From SIG603 sp964370405 (GTDB taxonomy: Bacteria > Bacillota > Clostridia > Oscillospirales > Acutalibacteraceae): a DNA stretch of 14,326 bases. The stretch is from assembly GCA_964370405.1 (NCBI GenBank), contig CAYJJB010000049.1, positions 1 through 14,326 of the forward strand, given 5' to 3'. The position numbers and the translations under genes are program-made. Positions 1-6,855 of the stretch are shown piece after piece. A model generated the notes under the pieces. That model searched no databases and had not been told where the DNA came from. It saw nothing but the letters and a program-made list of their open reading frames with translations. How positions within the stretch are numbered: the stretch's first letter is position 1; every line of letters begins with the position of its first letter.

Positions 1-10
1 GTAGGAAAAT

Positions 11-1429
11 TTGCCTGATATTTTAAAAGTTACGACCCCTTTGGTAAATAGGAATGAAATAGTATTGCCAAAACCGGGTACAGATGCGGTTAACCCTTTC
101 AATATTTCAGACCCAATGAAGGTGGTGCAAACCCATAATCAAAGCGAAATATTAAAACACAATACCAGCAACCACCAAAACAGTGATACACCGGTGGTTT
201 TATTAAACATGCTCAAAGACCCAGCTGTTGCGGTGTCTTATCTTAAAAATATATTTTTGCTTGAAGAAATGTTTAAGTTATTGCCTGCAAATAATAATGC
301 CATGACACCAGAACTTGAGCAAATATTTAAAGATTTACTTATAAATGAAAATCAAATTAAAGATGAGCTTATATCTCAAGAAAAATCTTTTACTATGTTC
401 AGAGGTGACTTCTTTGATTTTTTAAGAAATTTAAGTGATGCATATAAAAACTCACAAGCTACACAGCTACATATTGCAAATTTATTAAAGTCAATTAATA
501 ATTTAATGAGCAGAGGCGATATTTTAGATTCGGTGGTAAATTCTATGTTATATTTAAAGCAAAATTTATCATCAAGCCCTGCCATTTCTCAAAAACTTTC
601 AGAGTTAATTGCAAAATTTCAAAATAGTAATCAAACAAGTCTTAATATGGCAAATCTTAAAGAAGAAACTCTTGCTCTAATAAAACAAATTGAGGGAAGT
701 ATTCTCTTTTCTTCTAAAACAAGCAAAGTTGTATCAATTATGATGTATAATCTTTCAAGACTTAATGATAATTACACATTTTTTAATGAATCTGTATATA
801 GGCTTCGTCAAACAATTACACCAGCCGAACAAAAAGAACTATTAGAGCTCGTTGCAAAGTTTTCAAACCAATTAAATTCAGGTACTGTGCCTACGTTTTC
901 TGGCGCAGACACGCAAAGTTCTAAAGTGATGGACGCCTTAATTAAAATGGTTTTTAATCAGTCAGAAAAACAAAATGTAGCAGATGGGGCAAAGGTAGAT
1001 ATGATAATTCACAGCCTTTTGTCATCTCCTTGCAATTTCACACCGTTACTGCATTTTGTATTGCCTGTTTTATTTGATAATACAAGAGCTTTTGCAGAAA
1101 TTTGGATTAATCCTCAAAGTGATGAAAAAGATATGCCTGAGGGCGCAGGAGAAGGCAAGCATTTCCTTCTTGTAATCGACATAGAAACTATGGGTAGATT
1201 TGAAGCGGAGATTTTTGTTTACGATAAAACCGTTGATTTTCATCTTTACTGCCCAAGTGGATATGGTACAAAATTTGAAAGCATGATAACTGAGCTTTCA
1301 AAAGATTTAGTTGGAATAGACTATAAGCTTGGCAGAACAAAACTTGATAATTTAGAAAGACCACGCTCTTTAATGGAAGTGTTTAAGTCTTTGCCGTATA
1401 AAAGGATGGGTGTAGATGTCAAAATTTAA
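11..1429 (+). CDS. FliK C-terminal-like protein (YlqG-type)
   Basis: Protein of about 472 residues. The last ~130 residues (about 342-455) resemble the C-terminal hook-length-control domain of FliK: a beta-rich stretch (LLVIDIETMGRFEAEIFVYD) followed by a helix and a final strand (SMITELSKDLVGIDYKLG). The first ~330 residues are mainly helical, rich in Asn, Lys and Ser, with no signal peptide or membrane segment. The start is a TTG at 11. An in-frame TAG at 2-4 blocks any extension, and AGGA at 3-6 is a close ribosome site (4 nt spacing). The gene overlaps the next by 14 nt. Together they recall B. subtilis ylqG-ylqH, where FliK-like and FlhB-like partners sit outside the main flagellar operon. 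In flagella FliK acts with the cytoplasmic FlhB domain to switch export substrates; whether this pair does so is unknown. The domain call is from sequence pattern only. Confidence 0.72.
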   Translation: MPDILKVTTPLVNRNEIVLPKPGTDAVNPFNISDPMKVVQTHNQSEILKHNTSNHQNSDTPVVLLNMLKDPAVAVSYLKNIFLLEEMFKLLPANNNAMTPELEQIFKDLLINENQIKDELISQEKSFTMFRGDFFDFLRNLSDAYKNSQATQLHIANLLKSINNLMSRGDILDSVVNSMLYLKQNLSSSPAISQKLSELIAKFQNSNQTSLNMANLKEETLALIKQIEGSILFSSKTSKVVSIMMYNLSRLNDNYTFFNESVYRLRQTITPAEQKELLELVAKFSNQLNSGTVPTFSGADTQSSKVMDALIKMVFNQSEKQNVADGAKVDMIIHSLLSSPCNFTPLLHFVLPVLFDNTRAFAEIWINPQSDEKDMPEGAGEGKHFLLVIDIETMGRFEAEIFVYDKTVDFHLYCPSGYGTKFESMITELSKDLVGIDYKLGRTKLDNLERPRSLMEVFKSLPYKRMGVDVKI

Positions 1430-1712
1430 AAAAAGTCCTAAAGACCAAAAAGCGATTGCTTTAAAATATAATGTTGAGCAAGATATGGCACCTGTCGTTA
1501 TTGCATGCGGTTATGGGGATACTGCTGAGAGGATAATAAATGTTGCAGAACAACGTGGCATACCTGTTTATAGAGATGACAGTGTGGCATCAATGCTATG
1601 TATGTTAGATGTTGGAGCAAGTATACCAGAAGATTTATACGAGGTTGTAGCTACAATATATTCTCAAATACTTAAAACTGCAACTAAAATTAAAAATGGA
1701 GAAATAAATTAA
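1416..1712 (+). CDS. Stand-alone FlhB C-terminal domain protein (YlqH/FlhX-type)
   Basis: A 98-residue protein matching the cytoplasmic domain of the flagellar export gatekeeper FlhB and its type III secretion relatives. Visible signatures are AIALKYN near residue 13, APVVIACGYGDTAERI, a central GIPVYRDD, and GASIPEDLYEVVATIYSQI near the end. Full-length FlhB is about 350 residues with four membrane helices, all absent here. The autocleavage motif NPTH is also missing: the protein begins just downstream of where it would lie. It overlaps the FliK-like gene by 14 nt, suggesting translational coupling and joint function. The stop codon overlaps the ATG of the next gene (TAATG). In bacteria with a truncated FlhB homologue (FlhX/YlqH) the fragment can partly replace the FlhB C-domain. 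That role is inference here. Confidence 0.85.
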   Translation: MSKFKKSPKDQKAIALKYNVEQDMAPVVIACGYGDTAERIINVAEQRGIPVYRDDSVASMLCMLDVGASIPEDLYEVVATIYSQILKTATKIKNGEIN

Positions 1713-2321
1713 TGAGTCTTCACCTTGATAGAGTAAGAGCACAAAATCAAAAAACAAAAATAGAGGCAAAAAGGCTAAACGGCAGAACTTTTTTTATTTA
1801 GCTGCAGCCTTTACTATTGTCACAAACAATTCAAATGAAAGCTCTGAAAATTTCTCTCCTAATACACAAGTAACAACGCCTTGGCGACTTTTGCTTGTAA
1901 ATGATAAAAATTCATTGCCTGATGATTTTACTGTGGAATTACATAGTTTTGGTGATTATTCTGTCAGCATTAACATCCGTCAAGCGCTAGATAGCATGAT
2001 AAGTTATGCAAAGGAAGATGGTATAACGCTTGATATAGATAAAGCGTATGAAGAGTATAGTGATTTAGACCCTTATAGCGAACATCCGACAGGCTTATGT
2101 GTTGATATTGAACATGAGAATTTTCTGAAACTAAAGAGTATATTTGGCTAAGTGAAAATGCGACAAATTTTGGATTTATTGAAAGATACCCTGAAAATAA
2201 GGAAGATATTACAGGCAAGCAGTGGGAAGCCTGGCATTATAGATATATAGGCATTGAAGCAGCTCAAAAAGCAAATGAAGAAAACTATACTTTAGAAGAA
2301 TTTTTAGATATATATTATTAA
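1712..2321 (+). pseudogene. VanY-family D-Ala-D-Ala carboxypeptidase, two frameshifts
   Basis: Three consecutive frames together encode one VanY/DacB-type zinc carboxypeptidase of about 203 residues, which would trim the terminal D-Ala of peptidoglycan peptides outside the membrane. Frame 1 starts at ATG 1712 (GGAG at 1698-1701) and stops at TAG 1799-1801. Adding one T to the seven-T run 1789-1795 continues into FFYLAAAFTIV, a possible short membrane anchor, and then WRLLLVNDKNSLPDDF. The zinc motif SxHxxGxxxD is present (YSEHPTGLCVD). That frame ends at TAA 2149-2151. Adding one T to the run 2121-2124 restores SETKEYIWLSENATNFGF and the second zinc/catalytic motif EAWHYRYIG, ending at TAA 2319-2321. 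The usual SAYRS-type segment before the SEH motif appears short or missing. Neighbouring genes with similar T-runs are intact, so decay is more likely than sequencing error, but the latter is not excluded. Confidence 0.85.
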
Positions 2322-2338
2322 CTTTATAAAAAATACTA

Positions 2339-2366
2339 TTTACATCAGCATATTTTATTGTATAAT
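2339..2366 (+). promoter_or_regulatory. Sigma-A-type promoter of cheV
   Basis: TTTACA at 2339-2344 and a perfect TATAAT at 2361-2366, 16 nt apart, end 29 nt before the cheV start codon. cheV is therefore likely transcribed separately from the decayed vanY-like gene upstream. Confidence 0.7.
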
Positions 2367-2395
2367 AGAAAGTAGTAAATGTTTTGGAGGTAATT

Positions 2396-3289
2396 ATGGA
2401 CGATATTTTAATTGCTACTGGCAGTGGCGAACTAGGAGTCATGGAATTTAAAGTTAACGGAAAATTTTATGGAATAAATGTCCTAAAATTAAAAGGCATA
2501 GTACAACTAGATGAAATAATAGGTATGCCACACAGAAAACCTGAAGTTTTGGGCGTGTCAAATATCAGAAATATTATTACATCTGTTATAGATTTAAGAT
2601 ATGTGCTTGAAAATATAAACTCAGACATTTCTGAAAAACCTCTTGCCTTATTATGCGAATTTAATGGAATTAATATTGCATTTTTAGTCGATAGCGTAGA
2701 GGGAATACGTAATCTTAAATGGGAAGACATGGGAAGCGATGGTAATGATGATTTAGAAAAAATTACCACCGGTGGTTTTTTAATTGATGGCAGAATACTT
2801 ATTATGCTTGATTTTGAAAGCATAGTTATGGAAACAGGTCTTGGCGTTTCTTATCTTTCTGCAGAAAATTATGAACCACACATAGAAGTGTCTAAAGAAA
2901 GACATATTTTATTTGCAGAGGACTCTGCACTTATTGCACAAAAAATTAAATCTATACTTACTGCTGCAGGATATCAAAATGTTAAGTATTTTGTAAATGG
3001 AAAAGAAGTTTATGAGTATTTATTATCTCTTAAAGAAGAACTTGGTGAGAGTTTTATGCAAATGGCAGACGTGCTAATTAGTGATATAGAAATGCCAATT
3101 ATGGATGGATATACGCTTACAAAGCTTATAAAGACAGACCCGATACTAAAAAAACTACCTGTTGTTTTCTTTTCATCCCTTGTTAATGATGAGATATCTC
3201 ACAAGGGTGCATCCATAGGTGTTGATGCACAGGTGTGCAAACCATCTGCTAAGGATTTAGTTGAAGTTGTAGAGAGATTTGTTAAATAA
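2396..3289 (+). CDS. cheV: Chemotaxis coupling protein CheV (CheW + receiver)
   Basis: A 297-residue CheV-like protein. Residues ~12-150 form a CheW domain, which links chemoreceptors to the kinase CheA: a conserved-looking GIPxxxR-like region (IIGMPHRKPEVLGVSNIRN) and SVIDLRYVL are visible. Residues ~168-297 form a response-regulator receiver domain with acidic pair E175-D176, phosphoacceptor D230 (VLISDIEMPIMDG), S260/S261 at the switch Ser/Thr position and K282 (VCKPSAKD). In known CheV proteins, phosphorylation by CheA tunes receptor coupling during adaptation. The chosen start is ATG 2396 with GGAGG at 2386-2390 (5 nt spacing). The in-frame TTG at 2384 overlaps that ribosome site and is rejected. 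No other chemotaxis gene is in the window, though the FliK/FlhB-like pair lies just upstream. Confidence 0.92.
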   Translation: MDDILIATGSGELGVMEFKVNGKFYGINVLKLKGIVQLDEIIGMPHRKPEVLGVSNIRNIITSVIDLRYVLENINSDISEKPLALLCEFNGINIAFLVDSVEGIRNLKWEDMGSDGNDDLEKITTGGFLIDGRILIMLDFESIVMETGLGVSYLSAENYEPHIEVSKERHILFAEDSALIAQKIKSILTAAGYQNVKYFVNGKEVYEYLLSLKEELGESFMQMADVLISDIEMPIMDGYTLTKLIKTDPILKKLPVVFFSSLVNDEISHKGASIGVDAQVCKPSAKDLVEVVERFVK

Positions 3290-3303
3290 TTATATGAAAG
3301 TAA

Positions 3304-3333
3304 AAACCACCCAAAGTTTAATTTGGGTGGTTT
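3304..3333. terminator. Terminator hairpin copy 1 (3' of cheV)
   Basis: Perfect 12-bp arms AAACCACCCAAA (3304-3315) and TTTGGGTGGTTT (3322-3333) with loop GTTTAA. On the minus strand it is followed by a T-rich tail (TTTTTA). On the plus strand no T-run follows, so this copy looks better suited to minus-strand transcripts. It is almost identical to the hairpin at 3532-3561. Confidence 0.75.
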
Positions 3334-3358
3334 CAGACTTGTCGAAAAACCCGCAAAC

Positions 3359-3391
3359 GCAAAAAACGAGCCAGCTTGGCTCGTTTTTTGC
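3359..3391. terminator. Strong stem-loop with A/T-tailed arms
   Basis: Perfect 15-bp inverted repeat: GCAAAAAACGAGCCA at 3359-3373 and its complement at 3377-3391 around loop GCT. The A-run before and T-run after a GC-rich core make it a symmetrical, rho-independent-type terminator able to act on either strand. It lies inside the 198-bp insert. Confidence 0.7.
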
Positions 3392-3494
3392 TTCCTGCGT
3401 CACAAACACTCTAAAATTTCCCTCACATACCCTCGTATTATTCGGTCATTTGTAAGTATTTGTTCCTTGTCTTGCAGATTTTTGGACAGTCTGC

Positions 3495-3531
3495 CATCGT
3501 GCACAAAAAGTGAGACTTTTTTGACACGATG
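3495..3531. repeat. Two-part stem-loop at right end of the insert
   Basis: Outer arms CATCGTG (3495-3501) and CACGATG (3525-3531) enclose inner arms AAAAAGT (3505-3511) and ACTTTTT (3515-3521), with a symmetrical 3-nt internal loop and loop GAG. It ends exactly where the second terminator copy begins, which helps define the right boundary of the insert. Confidence 0.6.
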
Positions 3532-3561
3532 AAACCACCCAAAGTTCAATTTGGGTGGTTT
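3532..3561. terminator. Terminator hairpin copy 2 (between convergent genes)
   Basis: Same 12-bp arms as copy 1 (3532-3543 and 3550-3561); the loop is GTTCAA instead of GTTTAA. It is followed on the plus strand by GTTTTTTT, so it would stop plus-strand transcription from cheV. It ends 6 nt before the stop codon of the minus-strand gene. Confidence 0.8.
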
Positions 3562-3567
3562 GTTTTT

Positions 3568-4452
3568 TTATTTTGATTTTTTTCCTAAAATTTCTTTTAA
3601 TATTTCATCTGTATCATACTTTGAATTTCTATTTACAGTTTTATTTACTGGTTTTTGTGTATTTTGAGGAGCTCTTTTTTGTGGTGCTGTAGGAGCTTTT
3701 CTTTGAGTTTGTGCAGCGGAACTTCTTTGCTGTCTTGTAGTAGAAGATGGTTGTTGTGCACGTTGAGTCTTTTGAGGGGCACGTCTTGCAGGGTTGGGAG
3801 AAATGTTATCGTAGTTAAAACTGTCATTATAAGCAGTTTTTGAAGCAGGTTTAGCAGGTTTTTTTGACGCCTCAGCTCTGTTTCTCATCTCAGCTCTTTC
3901 AACTTCTTCATACGCTACAGCTTCAGGAGTTTTCTTTTTATTTCTTCCAGCAATACTCCACCATATTACAGAAATAATTCCTATTGCGCCAAGTCCTATA
4001 CAAGAGTATCCAAGTAGGTTAATAGTTTCGTTCACGCTGCCACGCTCTTTATTTGCACTAACTGTTTCAATTATTTCAACCGCAGAACTTTCGCCTTCTT
4101 GTGCTTGTTCATCAACTGTGGCATCTGTTTGAACCTCAGAATTATCAGTGTAGTCAGATTCTACTGCTTCATCACTTTCTTGTGTGTCATTTGTATTATA
4201 ATCTTCTTCAGTTGTTTGTGCTTGATTGTTATCTTGAGTTTGATTATCTTCATAACTGTTATAACTATCTTCACTACTTGAGTTATAATTATCCGTGCTT
4301 TGAGATGAATTTTCAGTGTAGTCCTCTTCATCATGAATTGTCGGCTCTTCACCTTCATGAGTTGTGATTTGGGCCGATACAGAAAACGTAGTGAAACTAA
4401 TCATTAAAATCAAACAAAATAAATATGAAACAATCTTTTTATTATTAATCAT
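3568..4452 (-). CDS. Membrane protein, acidic ectodomain and basic cytoplasmic tail
   Basis: Unrecognised 294-residue protein. Residues 1-27 are a signal peptide (KK then a hydrophobic core, likely cleavage after SVSA). Residues ~28-134 are a low-complexity acidic region rich in Asp, Glu, Ser, Thr, Asn, Gln and Tyr, with no Lys or Arg before K135. A membrane helix lies at ~145-168 (LLGYSCIGLGAIGIISVIWW), followed by RNKKK. The tail, ~170-275, is basic and low-complexity (Arg, Lys, Gln, Pro, Ala). It ends in a short predicted helix, KYDTDEILKEILGKK. The topology implied is type I: acidic part outside, basic part inside. ATG at 4450-4452 is preceded by AGGAG (4460-4464, 7 nt spacing). It has no LPxTG-like sorting signal. 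Function is unknown; the disordered, oppositely charged halves suggest a scaffold or surface-charge role, which is only inference. Confidence 0.8.
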   Translation of the reverse strand: MINNKKIVSYLFCLILMISFTTFSVSAQITTHEGEEPTIHDEEDYTENSSQSTDNYNSSSEDSYNSYEDNQTQDNNQAQTTEEDYNTNDTQESDEAVESDYTDNSEVQTDATVDEQAQEGESSAVEIIETVSANKERGSVNETINLLGYSCIGLGAIGIISVIWWSIAGRNKKKTPEAVAYEEVERAEMRNRAEASKKPAKPASKTAYNDSFNYDNISPNPARRAPQKTQRAQQPSSTTRQQRSSAAQTQRKAPTAPQKRAPQNTQKPVNKTVNRNSKYDTDEILKEILGKKSK

Positions 4453-4505
4453 TGTTGTACTCCTAAAAAAATAAATATTGCTAAGTAAAAAAAACTAACG
4501 CAACT

Positions 4506-4534
4506 ATTGTACCACAATATAAAGATAACATCAA
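4506..4534 (-). promoter_or_regulatory. Promoter of the acidic/basic membrane protein gene
   Basis: Read on the minus strand: TTGATG (4529-4534), 17-nt spacer, TACAAT (4506-4511). It lies 54 nt upstream of the start codon, in the gap after the kinase gene, so this gene can be transcribed independently. Confidence 0.65.
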
Positions 4535-4538
4535 GAAT

Positions 4539-4571
4539 ATTTTATCAAATTATACGATGTTTTGATAAAAT
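4539..4571. repeat. AT-rich inverted repeat across the kinase stop codon
   Basis: Perfect 11-bp arms ATTTTATCAAA (4539-4549) and TTTGATAAAAT (4561-4571) with an 11-nt loop that holds the stop codon of the minus-strand kinase gene. It could be a weak 3'-end structure. There is no GC core, so it is a poor classical terminator. Confidence 0.4.
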
Positions 4572-5521
4572 TTGTCACGTCCTAAATTTTGCAAATATTC
4601 AAGCTTTCTTTTTTCAAAAAAATCTTGTGCACTCCCTCTTTCAAAAAACCAAAGACAATCTATTAAAACAGCTAAACATAGCACATCATATAGATGCATT
4701 AAATCAAGCTTAGGTAATGGATTTATTTTTAAATATTTTCGAAGTACTTCTCTTGATTTTTCAAAGTCAAATACTTCGTCTGATTTTGAAAAATTTTCAT
4801 AATTATGCCAATCAAACCCATTTTTCCCAAAAGGATCCATCATGGAAACTAAGTCAAAACAGGCATATGTATAGTTTGCATCGTCAAAATCAATCAATCC
4901 CATAATTTCATTATTTTTATAAAGTATATTTGTAAAATGAAAATCACCATGACATATAGCTTTAGTCATCTCATCTGGTAGTTGCAGATTGCTTAGTTGT
5001 AATAAATACCATGAAAGTTTATCCTCTGCATTTTTTGTCCCAATATCTCTAGCTGCTTTTCTTGCATATTCTTCACAAAATTTAGGATTGTAATTCATCC
5101 TGTATTTTTCATACTCACTCCTAACATCCTTTGCTGCAATATTAAATTTTGCCACTGTTTCAATTAATTGTGTTTTATGATACATGGAAGGGTTTTCAAT
5201 ATGCTCGCCTTCAATAAACTCGAATAATACATAATTTTTGTTCATCACACTTCCAATTATATCACCACTGATTTGTGAAAAGGGGAGAGGGCAGTTAAAT
5301 CCATTTGTATTAATTTTTTTAAGTATATCAACTTCATATGAAATAGAATTATATTCACGGTTTTCATATATTCTTAAAATAGCACAAGACTTATCGCAAA
5401 TTAATTTATAATTTGTTTGCACACTACCCTGAGATATTTCTTCTAAAGATATAAGTTTTCCAAGATTATAATTTTTTAATATATTTTCAGCGCATTCAAG
5501 AGTTATTTTCGTTTTAACCAT
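4550..5521 (-). CDS. Homoserine/choline kinase-like phosphotransferase
   Basis: A 323-residue cytoplasmic enzyme of the aminoglycoside phosphotransferase / homoserine kinase type II / choline kinase fold. The N-lobe runs to about residue 105, with EISQGSVQTNYKL in the nucleotide-loop position. The hinge is VLFEFIEGEHI. The catalytic loop is HGDFHFTN (H191, D193, N198) and the metal-binding motif is DFDD (D211, D213). The substrate (homoserine, a small amine or a sugar) cannot be told from sequence. Start: ATG 5519-5521 with TAGGA just upstream is preferred over the ATG at 5564-5566, which has only a distant purine-rich tract. It lies 73 nt downstream of the secreted thioredoxin/FN3 gene on the same strand and may be co-transcribed with it. 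No threonine-pathway gene is nearby to support homoserine kinase specifically. Confidence 0.8.
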   Translation of the reverse strand: MVKTKITLECAENILKNYNLGKLISLEEISQGSVQTNYKLICDKSCAILRIYENREYNSISYEVDILKKINTNGFNCPLPFSQISGDIIGSVMNKNYVLFEFIEGEHIENPSMYHKTQLIETVAKFNIAAKDVRSEYEKYRMNYNPKFCEEYARKAARDIGTKNAEDKLSWYLLQLSNLQLPDEMTKAICHGDFHFTNILYKNNEIMGLIDFDDANYTYACFDLVSMMDPFGKNGFDWHNYENFSKSDEVFDFEKSREVLRKYLKINPLPKLDLMHLYDVLCLAVLIDCLWFFERGSAQDFFEKRKLEYLQNLGRDKFYQNIV

Positions 5522-5594
5522 TTTTGTCCTACTTTCAAAGAAATAAGGACTAAGTTTTATTAACATTTCATCAACAAAACTTGTCCCTATATAT

Positions 5595-6674
5595 TTATTT
5601 ATCAGTAATATGTATTTGAGTGAAACTATTTATATATGCCGTATTACTAAAATGTCTTCCGTCAAATGCCTTTATTTTATAATAAGAACCACTAGCACTA
5701 TTTATATCAGTATAACTTACAGCATCACCAGGAAGTTCTGTTAAAAGCACAAAATTTCCAAATGGGGTAAGGCTTTTATAAATGAAATAAGATGATATAT
5801 CTTCATCAAAATCCCAAGAAATTACCGCTTTACCACAATCTTCTCTTAAAAAACTAACATTTGATGGAGTAGAAAGTTCTACCTTAACTTCTAAATTTTC
5901 TGTTTCATCATAATATGTGGTATAATCATCCCTAATTTTTGTTATCCCTATTTTATAATAATATTTATCACCTGCAGAAACATCTTCATCTAAATATGAA
6001 GAAATGCTATTATCATATGTAGTAAATATAGGTGTGAAATTTTCATCAGGTGATGATGACCTGTAAAGTGTAAAAGAGTTAACGTCAGGGCTTGACCTCC
6101 ATCTTAAACCAACACCATTATCCGTGCGAGATACAGTCCATAAAGGTTTTGCGGTCTCGTTTTCATTTTTAATATCTTCCACATACGATAAGACAGTGTC
6201 TGGAGCTCTGTAGCCATTTAAGACGTATCTAATTTTAAATTGTTGGTCAATAATTACTGAAAGCGGATATGTAATTAAATTTTCACTAATTTCAGTTTTA
6301 TCAGCAAATTTCTTAGCTAAATCTTTATCAACTTGAGTAAAAGTAACATTTTCATTTTCGTATAATGATGTAAATGCTTCATACGCCTCCTGCTGTGCAC
6401 TTGAAATATCAACAGCTATAATCTCAACATCGTCATCTTCACTTAAACCACTGTTGACTATATCATCAAGCATAAAGAAACCATCATCAGAAGTTATGCT
6501 AAAAAATAATACAAGGTAGATAGGACCATCTTCTTCAATATAATCAGTTAAAAAGTCTGTTTTTATGTCATTTTCTAAATTGGTTTCAATATCGCTAGAC
6601 GAAGCTGCAACAAAAGAAAAAATTAAAATAAAAGATAGCAAAAAAACTGTAGCTATTTTCGTTACAAAACGCAT
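5595..6674 (-). CDS. Secreted thioredoxin-like protein with two FN3-like domains
   Basis: A 359-residue exported protein. Residues 1-24 are a signal peptide (MRFVTK, hydrophobic core, ending near VAAS); no lipobox cysteine. Residues ~45-170 look like a TlpA/thioredoxin fold: strand IYLVLFF, later strand VEIIAVDIS, then the cis-proline region TYPLSVIIDQQFKIRYVLNG. The CxxC site is absent: the stretch after LVLFF reads SITSDDGFF. The only cysteine in the mature protein is far away, in the second FN3. Residues ~180-265 and ~270-355 are two fibronectin type III-like domains (KPLWTVSRTDNGVGLRWRS; KAVISWDFDEDISSYFIYKS). A binding rather than redox role is likely. Start ATG 6672-6674 with GAAAGG at 6683-6688 is preferred to GTG at 6681-6683, which overlaps that ribosome site. 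Confidence 0.78.
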   Translation of the reverse strand: MRFVTKIATVFLLSFILIFSFVAASSSDIETNLENDIKTDFLTDYIEEDGPIYLVLFFSITSDDGFFMLDDIVNSGLSEDDDVEIIAVDISSAQQEAYEAFTSLYENENVTFTQVDKDLAKKFADKTEISENLITYPLSVIIDQQFKIRYVLNGYRAPDTVLSYVEDIKNENETAKPLWTVSRTDNGVGLRWRSSPDVNSFTLYRSSSPDENFTPIFTTYDNSISSYLDEDVSAGDKYYYKIGITKIRDDYTTYYDETENLEVKVELSTPSNVSFLREDCGKAVISWDFDEDISSYFIYKSLTPFGNFVLLTELPGDAVSYTDINSASGSYYKIKAFDGRHFSNTAYINSFTQIHITDK

Positions 6675-6716
6675 AAAAAACACCTTTCTATATATTTAAT
6701 ACAATTTACCTTTGAA

Positions 6717-6745
6717 ATTATATCATGAAAAAAGTATATTTTCAA
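6717..6745 (-). promoter_or_regulatory. Promoter of the thioredoxin/FN3 gene
   Basis: Minus-strand TTGAAA (6740-6745), 17-nt spacer, TATAAT (6717-6722). The spacer ends in TGA, giving an extended -10 (TGATATAAT). It points toward the start codon at 6674 and probably serves the kinase gene too. Confidence 0.75.
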
Positions 6746-6803
6746 GTTAAAAATGAAACAAATTTATATTTAAAAAAATAATCAAATTAAATAAAAAAAT
6801 CAA

Positions 6804-6831
6804 AATATTATGTAATCGATTTGATAATATT
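6804..6831. repeat. AT-rich dyad between divergent promoters
   Basis: Arms AATATTAT (6804-6811) and ATAATATT (6824-6831) separated by 12 nt containing ATCGAT. It lies in the gap between divergently transcribed genes and could be an operator, but such dyads arise easily in very AT-rich DNA. Confidence 0.25.
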
Positions 6832-6855
6832 GATATTTATATTTAAATGTTTTAT

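Larger units (their letters stand above)
3334..3531. repeat. 198-bp hairpin-rich insert between duplicated terminators
   Basis: Non-coding stretch bounded on both sides by the same 30-bp hairpin in direct orientation. It contains two further strong stem-loops (3359-3391 and 3495-3531). Its ends show a weak inverted match: TGTCGAAAAA at 3340-3349 against the reverse complement of TTTTTTGACA at 3517-3526, 9 of 10 bases. It looks richer in GC than its surroundings. The arrangement suggests a small non-autonomous element or repeat unit inserted in, or duplicated with, a bidirectional terminator. The open frame across it has no coding character. The family is not recognised. Confidence 0.5.

Noticed and set aside
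2384..2398. Upstream TTG start for cheV
   Set aside because: The TTG overlaps the GGAGG that serves ATG 2396; the ATG gives standard 5-nt spacing and a normal CheV N-terminus.
3323..3532. 69-codon plus-strand open frame between cheV and the minus-strand membrane gene
   Set aside because: It starts inside one terminator hairpin, runs through two further stem-loops and ends at the second terminator copy. There is no ribosome site and no protein-like composition.
4101..4367. Plus-strand open frames opposite the acidic repeat region of the membrane protein
   Set aside because: They are mirror images of the low-complexity Asp/Glu/Asn codons; no ribosome site and Cys/Leu/Phe-rich nonsense composition.
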